In this document: one piece after another, positions 1 through 8,386 of the stretch
Position numbering within the stretch: position 1 is the stretch's first letter
Layout of the letters: every line of letters begins with the position of its first letter
Source: Roseiarcus sp963748545
Lineage (GTDB): Bacteria > Pseudomonadota > Alphaproteobacteria > Rhizobiales > Beijerinckiaceae
Length of the DNA: 64,000 nt
Direction of reading: 5' to 3'
Assembly (NCBI GenBank): GCA_963748545.1
Contig: CAVVJO010000035.1
Location: forward strand, 248,001-312,000
The notes under the pieces: generated by a model
Database searches by the model: none
The model's input: only the letters and a program-made list of their open reading frames with translations
What the model was told of the DNA's origin: nothing
Program-made: the position numbers and the translations under genes

Positions 1-1744
1 GCCGGCGTCGAGGCTCGTTTGCGGCAAGAGCCGATTGCTGAGCCATCCTTGGATGAGTCGCGTCACGAACAGGGCCACGACGAATACGACGATGGCCATC
101 AGCATCGACGACAGCGACAGCGTGACGCCGCCGACGCCAAAACCGAAATAGGCGGCGCGTAGCGAGCTGAACCAGTCCTGCGACTGCACGCCCCAGGGCT
201 CGAGCACCGCCGCCGCGGCGATCACGACAATGGTGAGGCGCGCGACTCCCTGCACCACCACGACGATCTGCGCGAGCGCGTTGCGGCGCAGGCCGAGCAT
301 GATCCTGAGGCGAGCCCCGATCGCGGCTTCCGGGTCGAGCAGCGCCGCCACCCCATCCTGGACGATCACGTCGACGAGATAGAGAAGACATCCCAAAATG
401 GAGAGATAGATCGCCTGATTGACCAGAAAGGCGGCGAAGGCGACGTAGCCGGTGGCGGCGGCGCCGAAAATGAGCACGGCCGCGATCCATCCGAGGCCCC
501 GCGCCGGCGCCCAGCGGTCGGCTTGCGCGGCCGCGGTCGACGCAGGATGAGGCGTGAGCCGGCGGCACGTGTGAGCGAGGACCAGGGCGACCAGGCTCGC
601 CCCGAGCGCGCGGCCGGCGACGGCGATGTTGAGCGACGCCGCGGCGTCCGCCGCCGGCTCGACCAGTCGCTGGGCCGCCCAGATCGTCGCGACCGCCATG
701 ACGCCGCGAAAGACGCGCCGGGCCGACGCGTCGCTGACTGGCACGAGTCGCCACGCCTCTGCGCCGGGCGAGAACAGTCCCCGGGCGAACGCATTGATGA
801 CGATCAGGAGGCGCGCGGCGTCGAAGACCGCGTCGAGCGCGCCCTGCATGCGCGGATCGCTGAGGTCGAAGATATCGAGCGCCTGCGCCAGCGCCCACAG
901 GCCGAGAAGCGGCAGGACCGCGAGCACCAGCATGCTCCAGGCCGCCGCGAGCGTGCGTTTGAGCCGACTCGGCGATTCGGGCGCCGGGATTGCGATAGAT
1001 GACGCGGCGCGCGCTCCAGTGAATCGGGATCGCGGCCAGCGCGAGCAGCAGGACGGTCCCGGCCATGCCGAGCGCCTGCGTCGTTGTCAGGCGGCTCTTG
1101 AGGCCCGAGATCCAGTCTCCCAGGACCGTCGACATCGCCCGCGCGTCGGCTGGAGCCTCGCGCGACACGCCGATCCACAACCGGGGACTGAAGACCGAGG
1201 AGGAGCGGGCGAAGGTCTGGCGAGCGAACAGGTCGCGGCGCCTCGCCCCGATCCGGGTGGCGTTGTCGTCGGCCTTGAGCAGCAAGGCGCGCGCGGTGCG
1301 CAGGTTGGCGTCGAGCGCGTCGTGCTTCTGCTTCTCGTTGGCCAGCTCGGTCGCCGCCGCGTCGGCCTCCGGAGCCGGCGCGGCGTCCTTGTCTTTTGTC
1401 TTGGGGGTCAGCTCAGCCAACCGCTTCGAGGACGCCGCGAGCCGCGGCGTGAGGTCGGCGATCGCCGCCTGCAGCGAGACCCCGAGCGGGTCGTTCTCGG
1501 CCCTCAGGCGCTGGAGGTCGGCGTCGGTGAGATTGGGCTGCTTCAGCGCGTTCTCGATCCCGCTCAGCGCGCCGCTGGTCGCCTCCAGATCGAGCGGCCG
1601 CCCATCGTCCGCGAAAGCGCGGCCGACGGACGCCAGAAGAAGGACAAGGGCGACAAGGCGCAGGACACGCAAGGCAGTCTGAAACGTTGGCGCGATCAAA
1701 GAGGACGACCTGAGGATTCGAGGGAGGCGGCTCCGTGTTTGCAT
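1..1744 (-). CDS. DUF3772 mechanosensitive channel, MscS family (3' end outside window; frameshifted)
   Basis: Large inner-membrane MscS-type channel expected to release solutes on hypo-osmotic shock. From the ATG at 1744 the protein opens with a hydrophobic signal segment (LVALVLLLASVG), then a charged, probably coiled periplasmic region typical of DUF3772, then repeated membrane helices. The reading frame is lost near 979-990: upstream reads ...VIYRNPGA in one frame, downstream SRLKRTLAAAW continues one frame over. Removing one C from the CCC there restores a continuous protein to the window edge. The MscS beta-domain would lie beyond base 1. Divergent from hisZ. Family assignment rests on recalled DUF3772 layout; the break is probably a sequencing error. 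Confidence 0.75.
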   Translation of the reverse strand, partial: MQTRSRLPRILRSSSLIAPTFQTALRVLRLVALVLLLASVGRAFADDGRPLDLEATSGALSGIENALKQPNLTDADLQRLRAENDPLGVSLQAAIADLTPRLAASSKRLAELTPKTKDKDAAPAPEADAAATELANEKQKHDALDANLRTARALLLKADDNATRIGARRRDLFARQTFARSSSVFSPRLWIGVSREAPADARAMSTVLGDWISGLKSRLTTTQALGMAGTVLLLALAAIPIHWSARRVIYRNPGARIAESAQTHARGGLEHAGARGPAASRPVGAGAGARYLRPQRSAHAGRARRGLRRRAPPDRHQCVRPGTVLARRRGVATRASQRRVGPARLSRRHGGRDDLGGPATGRAGGGRRGVAQHRRRRPRARGEPGRPGPRSHVPPAHASSCVDRGRASRPLGAGAGPRMDRGRAHFRRRRHRLRRLRRLSGQSGDLSLHFGMSSLSRRRDRPGWGGGAARPGSRDRGSPQDHARPAPQRARADRRGGAGSRAPHHCRDRRGGGARALGRAVAGLVQLATRRLFRFWRRRRHAVAVVDADGHRRIRRGPVRDATHPRMAQQSALAANEPRRR

Positions 1745-1888
1745 CCCACCATGGCCGTCCCGTGACCGCAAATCGATGGGGAGCGCAGGTCGTGCGCCGG
1801 GGCCAAGCCCCATTCACCTTCAAATCGGAAAAGGGCTGCGCAGCCGCCCACGCTTTGCTAAAGGACCCCGCTTCCTTGAGGTGATCCC

Positions 1889-3025
1889 GTGAACGCGCCC
1901 CCGCTCGACGCATCGTTTCCCACCGCCCGCGGCGCCGGCGAGCGGGCGCTCGAGCAATTTTTGGCCGCGGGATTCAAGCGCACCGAGCCGGCGATCTTGC
2001 ACCCCGCCTCGATTTTCCTCGACATGTCCGGGGAAGCTATTCGCGGCCGACTGTTCCTGACCGCCGACGCGACCGGCGAGGAGCTTTGCCTCCGACCCGA
2101 ATACACGATCCCCGTCTGCCGCGCCTATCTCGCCTCGGACAAGGCGGGCGCGGTCGCGGAATATTCCTATCTCGGGCCGGTCTTCCGGGCGCAGGCCGAG
2201 GGCGGCGGCGAACGCGCCCAGACCGGCCTCGAAAGCTTTGGCCGCAAGGACGCCGAAGCGGCGGACGCCGAGATCTTCTCGCTGGCGATGGAGGCCGCCG
2301 CCGCGGCGGGCGGCAAGCTCGCGGCTCGGCTCGGCGACGCGGGCCTGTTCGACGCGCTGCTCACGGCGCTCGCCCTCCCTGACGTCTGGCGCCGGAGGCT
2401 CAAGCGCGGGCTGGCGCAGGGTCGCGACCTCGGCGCCATTCTCGACGGCCGGGGCCAAAGCGCCGTCGCGCAGCCAGGGGTCCTGGCCGCGCTGGAGACC
2501 GCCGACCACGCGGGCGCCCGCGCCCTGGTCGAGGACTTGCTCGCGATCGCGGGCATCGACGCCGTCGGCGGACGCACGGCGAGCGAAATCGCCGACCGGT
2601 TCCTCGAACAGGCGGCGCTTCGCGCCGGCGACGCGATCGGCGTCGAGCAGCGACAGGCGCTCGCGGCCTATCTCGCCGTCTCGGGCGATCCGGACGTCGC
2701 GGCCGACAAGCTGCGCGCGCTTGCGTCGTCGGCAGACCTCGACCTCGGCGGGGCGCTCGACGCCTTCGAGCGGCGCAACGGATTCATCGCCGCCCGGGGG
2801 GTCGCGATCGACGAGACGCGCTTTTCCGCCGCCTTCGTGCGCGATTTCGACTATTACACCGGCTTCGTGTTCGAGGCCCGCGACCCCGCCCACCCCGACG
2901 CGCGGCCCGCGCTCGCGGGCGGCCGCTACGACGGTCTTGCTCGGAAACTCGGGGCGAATGCGGACATTCCCGCGGTCGGCGCGGCGATCGCGCTCGACCG
3001 GCTGGGAAGCCAGGGAGCGCGCTGA
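1889..3025 (+). CDS. hisZ: ATP phosphoribosyltransferase regulatory subunit HisZ
   Basis: HisRS-like protein lacking tRNA-synthetase activity; it partners the HisG catalytic subunit in the first step of histidine synthesis and is needed for activity and feedback control. The 378-residue product has a class II synthetase-like core: the LRPEYTIPVCR region near residues 70-80, an R-A-Q-A-E-G-G-G-E-R loop near 110, and FDYYTGFVFEARD near 313. The GTG start at 1889 follows a TTGAGGTGA Shine-Dalgarno-like stretch. The stop overlaps the hisG start by one base (TGATG), so translation is probably coupled. Confidence 0.95.
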   Translation: MNAPPLDASFPTARGAGERALEQFLAAGFKRTEPAILHPASIFLDMSGEAIRGRLFLTADATGEELCLRPEYTIPVCRAYLASDKAGAVAEYSYLGPVFRAQAEGGGERAQTGLESFGRKDAEAADAEIFSLAMEAAAAAGGKLAARLGDAGLFDALLTALALPDVWRRRLKRGLAQGRDLGAILDGRGQSAVAQPGVLAALETADHAGARALVEDLLAIAGIDAVGGRTASEIADRFLEQAALRAGDAIGVEQRQALAAYLAVSGDPDVAADKLRALASSADLDLGGALDAFERRNGFIAARGVAIDETRFSAAFVRDFDYYTGFVFEARDPAHPDARPALAGGRYDGLARKLGANADIPAVGAAIALDRLGSQGAR

Positions 3026-4029
3026 TGGCCCTCGATGGTCTTGGCGCCGACGCGCCCTTCGTGCTCGCGGTGCCCTCGAAAGGGCGGCTGCAGGAGAACG
3101 CCTCGGCCTTTTTCGCCCGCGCCGGGCTCGAACTCACCCAGGGGCGCGGCGCCCGCGACTATCGCGGCGCGGTCGCGGGGCTTCCGCAAGTCGAGGTCGC
3201 CTTCCTCTCCGCTTCCGAAATCGTCGGCCAACTCGCCGCCGGGGCCGCCCATTTCGGCGTGACCGGCGAGGACCTGGTGCGCGAGAAGGTTCCCGACGCC
3301 GACGCGCGACTCGAACTCCTTGCGCCGCTCGGCTTCGGCCGCGCCGACGTCGTCGTCGCCGCGCCGCAGGCGTGGATCGACGTGCGAACCATGGCCGACC
3401 TCGAGGACGTGGCCGCAGCCTATCGCGCCCGACGTGGCGAGCGGATGCGAGTGGCGACCAAATACGTCAATCTCACCCGCCGCTATTTCGCCGACCACGG
3501 AGTCGGCGACTACCGAATTGTCGAGAGCCTGGGAGCGACCGAGGGCGCGCCGGCGGCCGGCGCGGCCGAGCTCATCGTCGACATCACCACCACCGGGGCG
3601 ACGCTCGCCGCCAATGCGCTGAAACCCTTGGAAGACGGGCCGATCCTGCGCTCCCAGGCGATGCTGGTCGCCTCGCTCGCCGCGCCGTGGGGGTCGGCCC
3701 AGCGCGAGAGCGCGCGAATCATCCTCGGCCGGATCGCGGCCAGCGAGGAAGCGCGGAAGACCCGCGAGGTGCGCGCGCGGATGTCAGGCCCGGCCCGGCC
3801 GATCGTCGAAGAGGCGAAGACTCGCTTCGGCGCCGTCGCGGCCTTCGGCGCTGAGGCCGACCCCGAGGGCTTTGTCGCCCTTCATTGCGCGAAAGCCGCA
3901 GCCGCCGATCTTGCAAGCTGGCTTTTGCAAAAAGGCGCCGTGCGCGTCAGCGTCGTGGCGCTCGAACACGTGTTCGACGCCAGGAACCCGCTCTACGAGG
4001 CGTTGGAGGCGCGGATCGGGGGCGTCTAG
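3025..4029 (+). CDS. hisG: ATP phosphoribosyltransferase catalytic subunit HisG
   Basis: Condenses ATP with PRPP to phosphoribosyl-ATP, the committed histidine step. The 334-residue protein starts with the hallmark FVLAVPSKGRLQENA region, followed by GVTGEDLVRE near residue 80 and the PRPP-binding loop ELIVDITTTGATLAAN near 190. It is longer than the classical short HisG of about 210 residues but matches alphaproteobacterial HisG proteins that work with HisZ. It overlaps hisZ by one base. A GC hairpin with a short T-run follows the stop. Confidence 0.95.
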   Translation: MALDGLGADAPFVLAVPSKGRLQENASAFFARAGLELTQGRGARDYRGAVAGLPQVEVAFLSASEIVGQLAAGAAHFGVTGEDLVREKVPDADARLELLAPLGFGRADVVVAAPQAWIDVRTMADLEDVAAAYRARRGERMRVATKYVNLTRRYFADHGVGDYRIVESLGATEGAPAAGAAELIVDITTTGATLAANALKPLEDGPILRSQAMLVASLAAPWGSAQRESARIILGRIAASEEARKTREVRARMSGPARPIVEEAKTRFGAVAAFGAEADPEGFVALHCAKAAAADLASWLLQKGAVRVSVVALEHVFDARNPLYEALEARIGGV

Positions 4030-4031
4030 GC

Positions 4032-4054
4032 GGGCGACCCTTGGACGCCCTTTT
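4032..4054 (+). terminator. Candidate hisG terminator
   Basis: A 5-bp stem, GGGCG (4032-4036) with CGCCC (4046-4050), is followed by TTTT three bases after the hisG stop. The stem is short, so confidence is moderate. The next gene is convergent, which fits a terminator. Confidence 0.45.
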
Positions 4055-4065
4055 GCGCGCGGCCG

Positions 4066-4857
4066 TCAATCGCCGCGCATTCTCTCCTTGAAGAAGTCGA
4101 GATGCTTCGACTGGGCGCGGATCATGCGCTCCCGGTACGCTCCGTAAATGAGATCGGTGTCGTGCAGCGTGACGCCGGCAATGGTCGGCGAGGCGAAGAC
4201 CGGCAGCTCGACGCCCTTCTCGCCGAGTTTGCGCGCCGTCTGGGCCAAAAGCTCATGCATCATCATCATCGCAAGCACGGTCGAGGAGCCTGCGACCGGC
4301 CGCGACCACCCTTCGATCGGAACGATCGCGTCCTCGATCGGCGCGCCGGTGTCGATCACGATGTCGGCCGCGTCGGCGAGCCGCTTGCCCGACGAATGGG
4401 TCGCCGGCTTGTCGAGATTGGCCTTGGCGGTCACCGCGATGACCGTCAGTCCGCGCTTCTTGGCATAGAGCGCCGTGTCGATGCCGGAGGCGTTGCGGCC
4501 GCTGTGGCCGAAAATGACGATGCTGTCGCCCGGGTTGAGCGGCTGATGGTCGAGGAATTTCTCGGCATAACCCTCGGTGCGTTCAAGCCAGAGAAGCTCC
4601 CGCACGCCGCCGGCGCCGAGCACGTTGTGCCACATGACGCGCGGGTCGGTCAGCGGATTGAAGCCGAGGTAGCTGCCGTAGCGCGGATAGGTCTCCTGCG
4701 TTGGGAGCACGGAATGGCCGGATCCGTACAGGTGGATGAGCCCATCCCCGGTCAGCGTCGCAACCATCGCCGAGGAGGCCGCGTCGAACGCGGCGGCGTT
4801 CGCCTCGGCCGCCTGTTCGGCGATCTTGGCGAGGCGGCTGATGTAGAGAGTCGTCAT
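4066..4857 (-). CDS. SIS-domain protein (UPF0309-like sugar isomerase domain)
   Basis: 263-residue cytoplasmic protein with a sugar-isomerase (SIS) fold. The phosphosugar-binding loop LYGSGHSVLPTQE lies near residue 45 and a second Ser-rich loop, IFGHSGRNASG, near 120. Proteins of this type bind phosphorylated sugars; several act as isomerases, deaminases or etherases on amino-sugar phosphates. It is the last gene of the amino-sugar operon, so a role on a GlcN-6-P or MurNAc-6-P type substrate is likely, but the reaction is not provable here. The 24-base gap from the GntR gene carries an AAAGG-like ribosome site. Confidence 0.85.
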   Translation of the reverse strand: MTTLYISRLAKIAEQAAEANAAAFDAASSAMVATLTGDGLIHLYGSGHSVLPTQETYPRYGSYLGFNPLTDPRVMWHNVLGAGGVRELLWLERTEGYAEKFLDHQPLNPGDSIVIFGHSGRNASGIDTALYAKKRGLTVIAVTAKANLDKPATHSSGKRLADAADIVIDTGAPIEDAIVPIEGWSRPVAGSSTVLAMMMMHELLAQTARKLGEKGVELPVFASPTIAGVTLHDTDLIYGAYRERMIRAQSKHLDFFKERMRGD

Positions 4858-4881
4858 GGTTGGAGAGCCTTTCCCGGGTTG

Positions 4882-5628
4882 TCACACGCGGAGCTTGGAT
4901 CGAATTTCGTATCGATCGCCGCGCATTGTCGAAACGGTGAACTCATAGGGTCCGCGCGCATCCGAGGTGATGCGCTGGACAATGAAGGCGGGACTGCCCG
5001 CGGCGACCTCCAGAACCGCCGCGTCCTCCGCCGAGACGGCGTCGACGCGATAGACTTCGAGCGCCGACTGCGGGACGAGGCCGAAGCGTTCGCGAAGCGT
5101 TGCGTAGAGCGACCCGAGCGTCTCGCCCATGCCGGCCAGGCCGGGCGCGCGCTTCGCCGGCAAATGCGCGGTCTGAATGCCGACCGGCTGGCCGCCGCCT
5201 AAGCGCAGTCGGCGCAGCCTGACCACCGCCGCGCCTTCCCGGATTTCCAGCGCCGAGGCGATCGCATTGTCGGCGGGGACTTCGCTCAGCTCCAGAATGC
5301 GCGACCCGACCGAGAGTCCGCGGTCCGCCATCTCCTGGGTGAGGCTGCTCGGTCCGCGCGCGCCGGCGATGACGGTCGAGCTGCGTACGAACGTGCCGCG
5401 TCCCTGTTCGCGCCGCAGCAGGCCCCACTCTTCCATGTTGCGCAACGCGTGACGCATGGTGATCCGGCTCACCCCGAGCATCTCGCTGAGCTTGGCTTCG
5501 TTGGGAAGCTGAGCGCCGTCCGGCCACGTTCCGTCCGCAATCAGGGCGCGCAGGGCGCGCTCCGTCTGGTGCCACAGAGGCTCCGGCTGGTGGCGGTCGG
5601 GGCGCAGGATATGAATGGGCGCAGTCAT
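4882..5628 (-). CDS. GntR/HutC-family transcriptional regulator (UTRA ligand domain)
   Basis: 248-residue repressor-type regulator. Residues 15-80 form the winged HTH, including PNEAKLSEMLGVSRITMRHALRNME and the wing RREQGRGTFV. Residues 95-240 fit a UTRA effector domain, which in NagR/DasR-like members binds GlcN-6-P or GlcNAc-6-P. The start at 5628 overlaps the stop of the ROK kinase gene by 4 bases. By position it should control this operon and the divergent nagA, probably through the AT-rich dyad near 9734-9748. Confidence 0.9.
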   Translation of the reverse strand: MTAPIHILRPDRHQPEPLWHQTERALRALIADGTWPDGAQLPNEAKLSEMLGVSRITMRHALRNMEEWGLLRREQGRGTFVRSSTVIAGARGPSSLTQEMADRGLSVGSRILELSEVPADNAIASALEIREGAAVVRLRRLRLGGGQPVGIQTAHLPAKRAPGLAGMGETLGSLYATLRERFGLVPQSALEVYRVDAVSAEDAAVLEVAAGSPAFIVQRITSDARGPYEFTVSTMRGDRYEIRSKLRV

Positions 5629-6503
5629 GGGCGCAGCCCCGTCCACAGCGGATGGCCGAGCGCGGCGAGGCCTGCGCCGACAAGACTCGCGCGCGCTCCG
5701 AAATGAGCCGGGCCCAGCGCGACCGCGCGCAGGTGCGGCGGGGCATGCCGCCTGAGCGTGCGCAGGATCATCGGCCCGAGGACGTCGACGCCGTCGGCGA
5801 GCCCTCCGGACACGATCACCAGCCGCGTCGCGAGCATGGCTACGGGGCCGGCTAGCGCTGCGCCGAGCGCTGCGCAAGGGTCCGCCAGCCCTTCGCGCGC
5901 GGCGCGATCGCCAGCGCGCGCCGCGGCCAGCAACGCGCGCCCATCGGCGAGCCCGGACCGCCTCGCCATCGCGTCGAAGGCGGGACCCGCGGCATGGCGC
6001 TCGAGCCATCCGCGGGCTTCGTCTCCGGCGTCCAGCGGATCGGCGCAGGCCCAGCCGAATGACGCCGCCGCGCCGCCGTCGCCGCGCACGATCCGACCGT
6101 CGACCAGCACCGCCGAGCCGATTCCGGTGCCGATGGCGATAAGAACGGCGTTGTCGACGCCAACGGCCGCGCCAAGGGCCGCCTCCGCGAGAAGCGCGAA
6201 CTGGGCGTCGTTGCCGAGCACGATGTTCACCCCGGGAAACAGCGGCGCCAGATCCCGTCCATCGAGGTAGGGCAAATTCGGAACCCAAAGACAGGTGGTC
6301 CCGGAGGCGAGCCCGGGAATCGCCATGCCGATCGACGACGCGCCCTGGTCGGCGATCAGGCGGCCGATACGCCGACGGAACGTCTCGAGGTCCGGCGGCG
6401 CCGGCCAATGCCCGAGCGGCGCGGCGTCGCTCTCGCGGCCGACGTCCGCGCGGGCGGCGCGCAGGTTCGTGCCGCCGAGATCGAAGCAGAGCGCCGCGGT
6501 CAT
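5625..6503 (-). CDS. ROK-family sugar kinase, probable amino-sugar kinase
   Basis: 292-residue ASKHA-fold kinase. CFDLGGTNLRAARAD at residues 5-19 is the phosphate-1 motif, VPNLPYLDG gives the ROK substrate region, LGNDAQFALLAEA carries the catalytic Asp, and IAIGTGIGSAVLVDG is the second phosphate motif. The usual ROK zinc motif CxCGxxGC is absent: the aligned place reads ADPLDAGDEARGWLERHAAG. In context it would phosphorylate the imported amino sugar. Four-base overlaps join it to the permease upstream and the regulator downstream. Confidence 0.88.
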   Translation of the reverse strand: MTAALCFDLGGTNLRAARADVGRESDAAPLGHWPAPPDLETFRRRIGRLIADQGASSIGMAIPGLASGTTCLWVPNLPYLDGRDLAPLFPGVNIVLGNDAQFALLAEAALGAAVGVDNAVLIAIGTGIGSAVLVDGRIVRGDGGAAASFGWACADPLDAGDEARGWLERHAAGPAFDAMARRSGLADGRALLAAARAGDRAAREGLADPCAALGAALAGPVAMLATRLVIVSGGLADGVDVLGPMILRTLRRHAPPHLRAVALGPAHFGARASLVGAGLAALGHPLWTGLRP

Positions 6504-7372
6504 CCCTTGATCCCCGAGCTGACAATGCTGTCGACGAAGAAGCGTTGCAGAAAGGCGAACAGGACCAAGGGCGGCAGGACGGCGAGGGTCGCGCCCGCCA
6601 TGACCAGGTTCGTGTTCATGGCGCCGCGGTTGTAGCTGAGCAGACGGCTGAGGGAGATGACAATCGGATACTGGTCCGTGTGGCCCTGCAGCACCGTCAG
6701 CGGCCAGAGATAGCTGTTCCAGTGATAGACGAAGGCGAACAGGGCGAGGGCGGCGATGGCGGGAGTGACGCTTGGCGCGACGATCAGGAACACGATCTTG
6801 AGCTCGGAAGCGCCGTCCATCCTCCCGGCGTCGATCAGGTCGTCCGGCACGCCCTTGATGAACTGGCGCAGCAGGAAGACCCCGAAGGCGTTGGCGAGAT
6901 TTGGCGCGATCACGCCGGCGAGGGAGCCGTCGATGCGCAGATAGCCCACCAGCCGGTAAAGCGGGATGAGCGTGACGATCGGGGGCAGGAACATCGTGGC
7001 GATGACGACGGCGAACAGGAGCTCCCGCCCGCGGAACTCGTATTTGGCGAAGGCGTAGCCTGCAAGGAGGCTGGTCAGCAGGATGCCGGCCGTCGTCGTC
7101 GTCGCGATGATCGCCGAGTTGACGAACGATCGCCCGGCCTGAACGACGTCGACAACTTTGGCGTAGGCGTCGAGCGACGGCGTCGCCGGGAGCCAGACGG
7201 GCGGGCTCTGCATCGTCTCCGCCGGCGTCTTGAGGCTGGTCAGGACCATCCAGGCGAGCGGAAACGCCGCCGCCACGGAAATCGCCACGATCGCCGTGAG
7301 CAGGAGCCAATCCGCAAAGGTAGGCGGTTTGGCGAACGGACTCAGGCGCATCGCCCGCGCGGACGCGCTCAT
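6500..7372 (-). CDS. ABC sugar transporter inner-membrane permease, MalG type
   Basis: 290-residue permease with six predicted membrane helices, starting LLLTAIVAISVAAAFPLAWMVLTSLKTP. The ATPase-docking EAA-type loop reads DAGRMDGASELKIVFLIVAP near residue 190. It pairs with the MalF-type permease just upstream (4-base ATGA overlap) and with the binding protein at 8387-9679. The start at 7372 is chosen for that overlap. The locus contains no ATP-binding subunit. Confidence 0.92.
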   Translation of the reverse strand: MSASARAMRLSPFAKPPTFADWLLLTAIVAISVAAAFPLAWMVLTSLKTPAETMQSPPVWLPATPSLDAYAKVVDVVQAGRSFVNSAIIATTTTAGILLTSLLAGYAFAKYEFRGRELLFAVVIATMFLPPIVTLIPLYRLVGYLRIDGSLAGVIAPNLANAFGVFLLRQFIKGVPDDLIDAGRMDGASELKIVFLIVAPSVTPAIAALALFAFVYHWNSYLWPLTVLQGHTDQYPIVISLSRLLSYNRGAMNTNLVMAGATLAVLPPLVLFAFLQRFFVDSIVSSGIKG

Positions 7373-8340
7373 GCCGCGTCCTCCCAGCCGCGCCGGGCCA
7401 GGGCGAACAACGCGACGATCGTCACGATCAGCGCCAGCATCAGCATCACCGCCATCGCCGACCCGAGGCCGCCCTGCGAGCGCTCGATGCCGACCCGGCG
7501 AATGTGGTAGGTGAGCACGTTCGTCGCGCCGACCGGTCCGCCTTGAGTAATCAGGGCCACCGGCTCGAACACCTGGACGGCGTTGATGACCGCGATGACC
7601 GCTGAAAACAGCATCGTCCGCCGCAGCAGCGGCAGGGTCACATAGAAAAAGCGCTGCAGCGGACCCGCGCCGTCGAGCCGCGCCGCCTCGAGGAGCGACG
7701 GGGGAATCTGGGTAAGACCCGCGACCGCCAGCACCGTGAAGTAGCCGACCTGCTGCCACACGTTGAGGATGACGATCGAGCCGAGCGCCGTGTCCGGCGA
7801 GGACAGCCAAAGCCCCGGAGGCAACCCGACCCAGCCGAGCATCTCGTTGATCGGACCTTCGATCGGGGAATACAGCTTGGACCACACCAGCGCCACGGCG
7901 ATCATCGGCGCCATATAGGTTGAAAAGAGAATGGTGCGGAGCGTCACGCCGCCCTTGACGCGCTGCTGGTAGACGAGAAGTCCGAGCGCGACGGACAGGG
8001 GAAGGATGACAACGACCGACGCGAGCGCGTAGACGGCCGTGTTGACGAACGCGCCCTTGAAATCGCGCCCGACCGAAGTCGGTCCGAAGATTTCCAAAAA
8101 ATTATCGAGGCCGACGAAGCGCGCTTCGCCGAAGCCCGTTTCGGTCGACCACTTCTGAAAGGAGAGCCAGATCGTCAGCGCCATCGGCGCGAACACGAAC
8201 ACGCCGAGCAGCGATACGGCCGGCGAGAGCATGACGGCAACCGGCCCCCGCATGGCGAGCGCGCTCACAGCGGCCCCGCAAAAGGGGCGCGGCGGCGCGC
8301 GCGGGGGGCGAATTGCCGCGCGCGCATGGTCCCTTTGCAT
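7369..8340 (-). CDS. ABC sugar transporter inner-membrane permease, MalF type
   Basis: Permease subunit of a carbohydrate importer, about 323 residues from the ATG at 8340. A second start at 8253 (MRGPVAVMLSPAV) would give 294 residues and is also reasonable, because the extra N-terminus is Arg/Pro-rich. Six membrane segments are apparent, and the EAA loop is EAARLDGAGPLQRFFYVTLPLL near residue 220. It overlaps the MalG-type gene by four bases. Confidence 0.9.
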   Translation of the reverse strand: MQRDHARAAIRPPRAPPRPFCGAAVSALAMRGPVAVMLSPAVSLLGVFVFAPMALTIWLSFQKWSTETGFGEARFVGLDNFLEIFGPTSVGRDFKGAFVNTAVYALASVVVILPLSVALGLLVYQQRVKGGVTLRTILFSTYMAPMIAVALVWSKLYSPIEGPINEMLGWVGLPPGLWLSSPDTALGSIVILNVWQQVGYFTVLAVAGLTQIPPSLLEAARLDGAGPLQRFFYVTLPLLRRTMLFSAVIAVINAVQVFEPVALITQGGPVGATNVLTYHIRRVGIERSQGGLGSAMAVMLMLALIVTIVALFALARRGWEDAA

Positions 8341-8386
8341 TGTGGGCCGGCCATGTCGCCGCCTCGTCGGGACGCCGCCGCGCGTT

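Noticed and set aside
2238..3854. Plus-strand open frame of 538 codons through hisZ and hisG
   Set aside because: Ser/Arg/Pro-rich out-of-frame reading of two clear genes; no motif.
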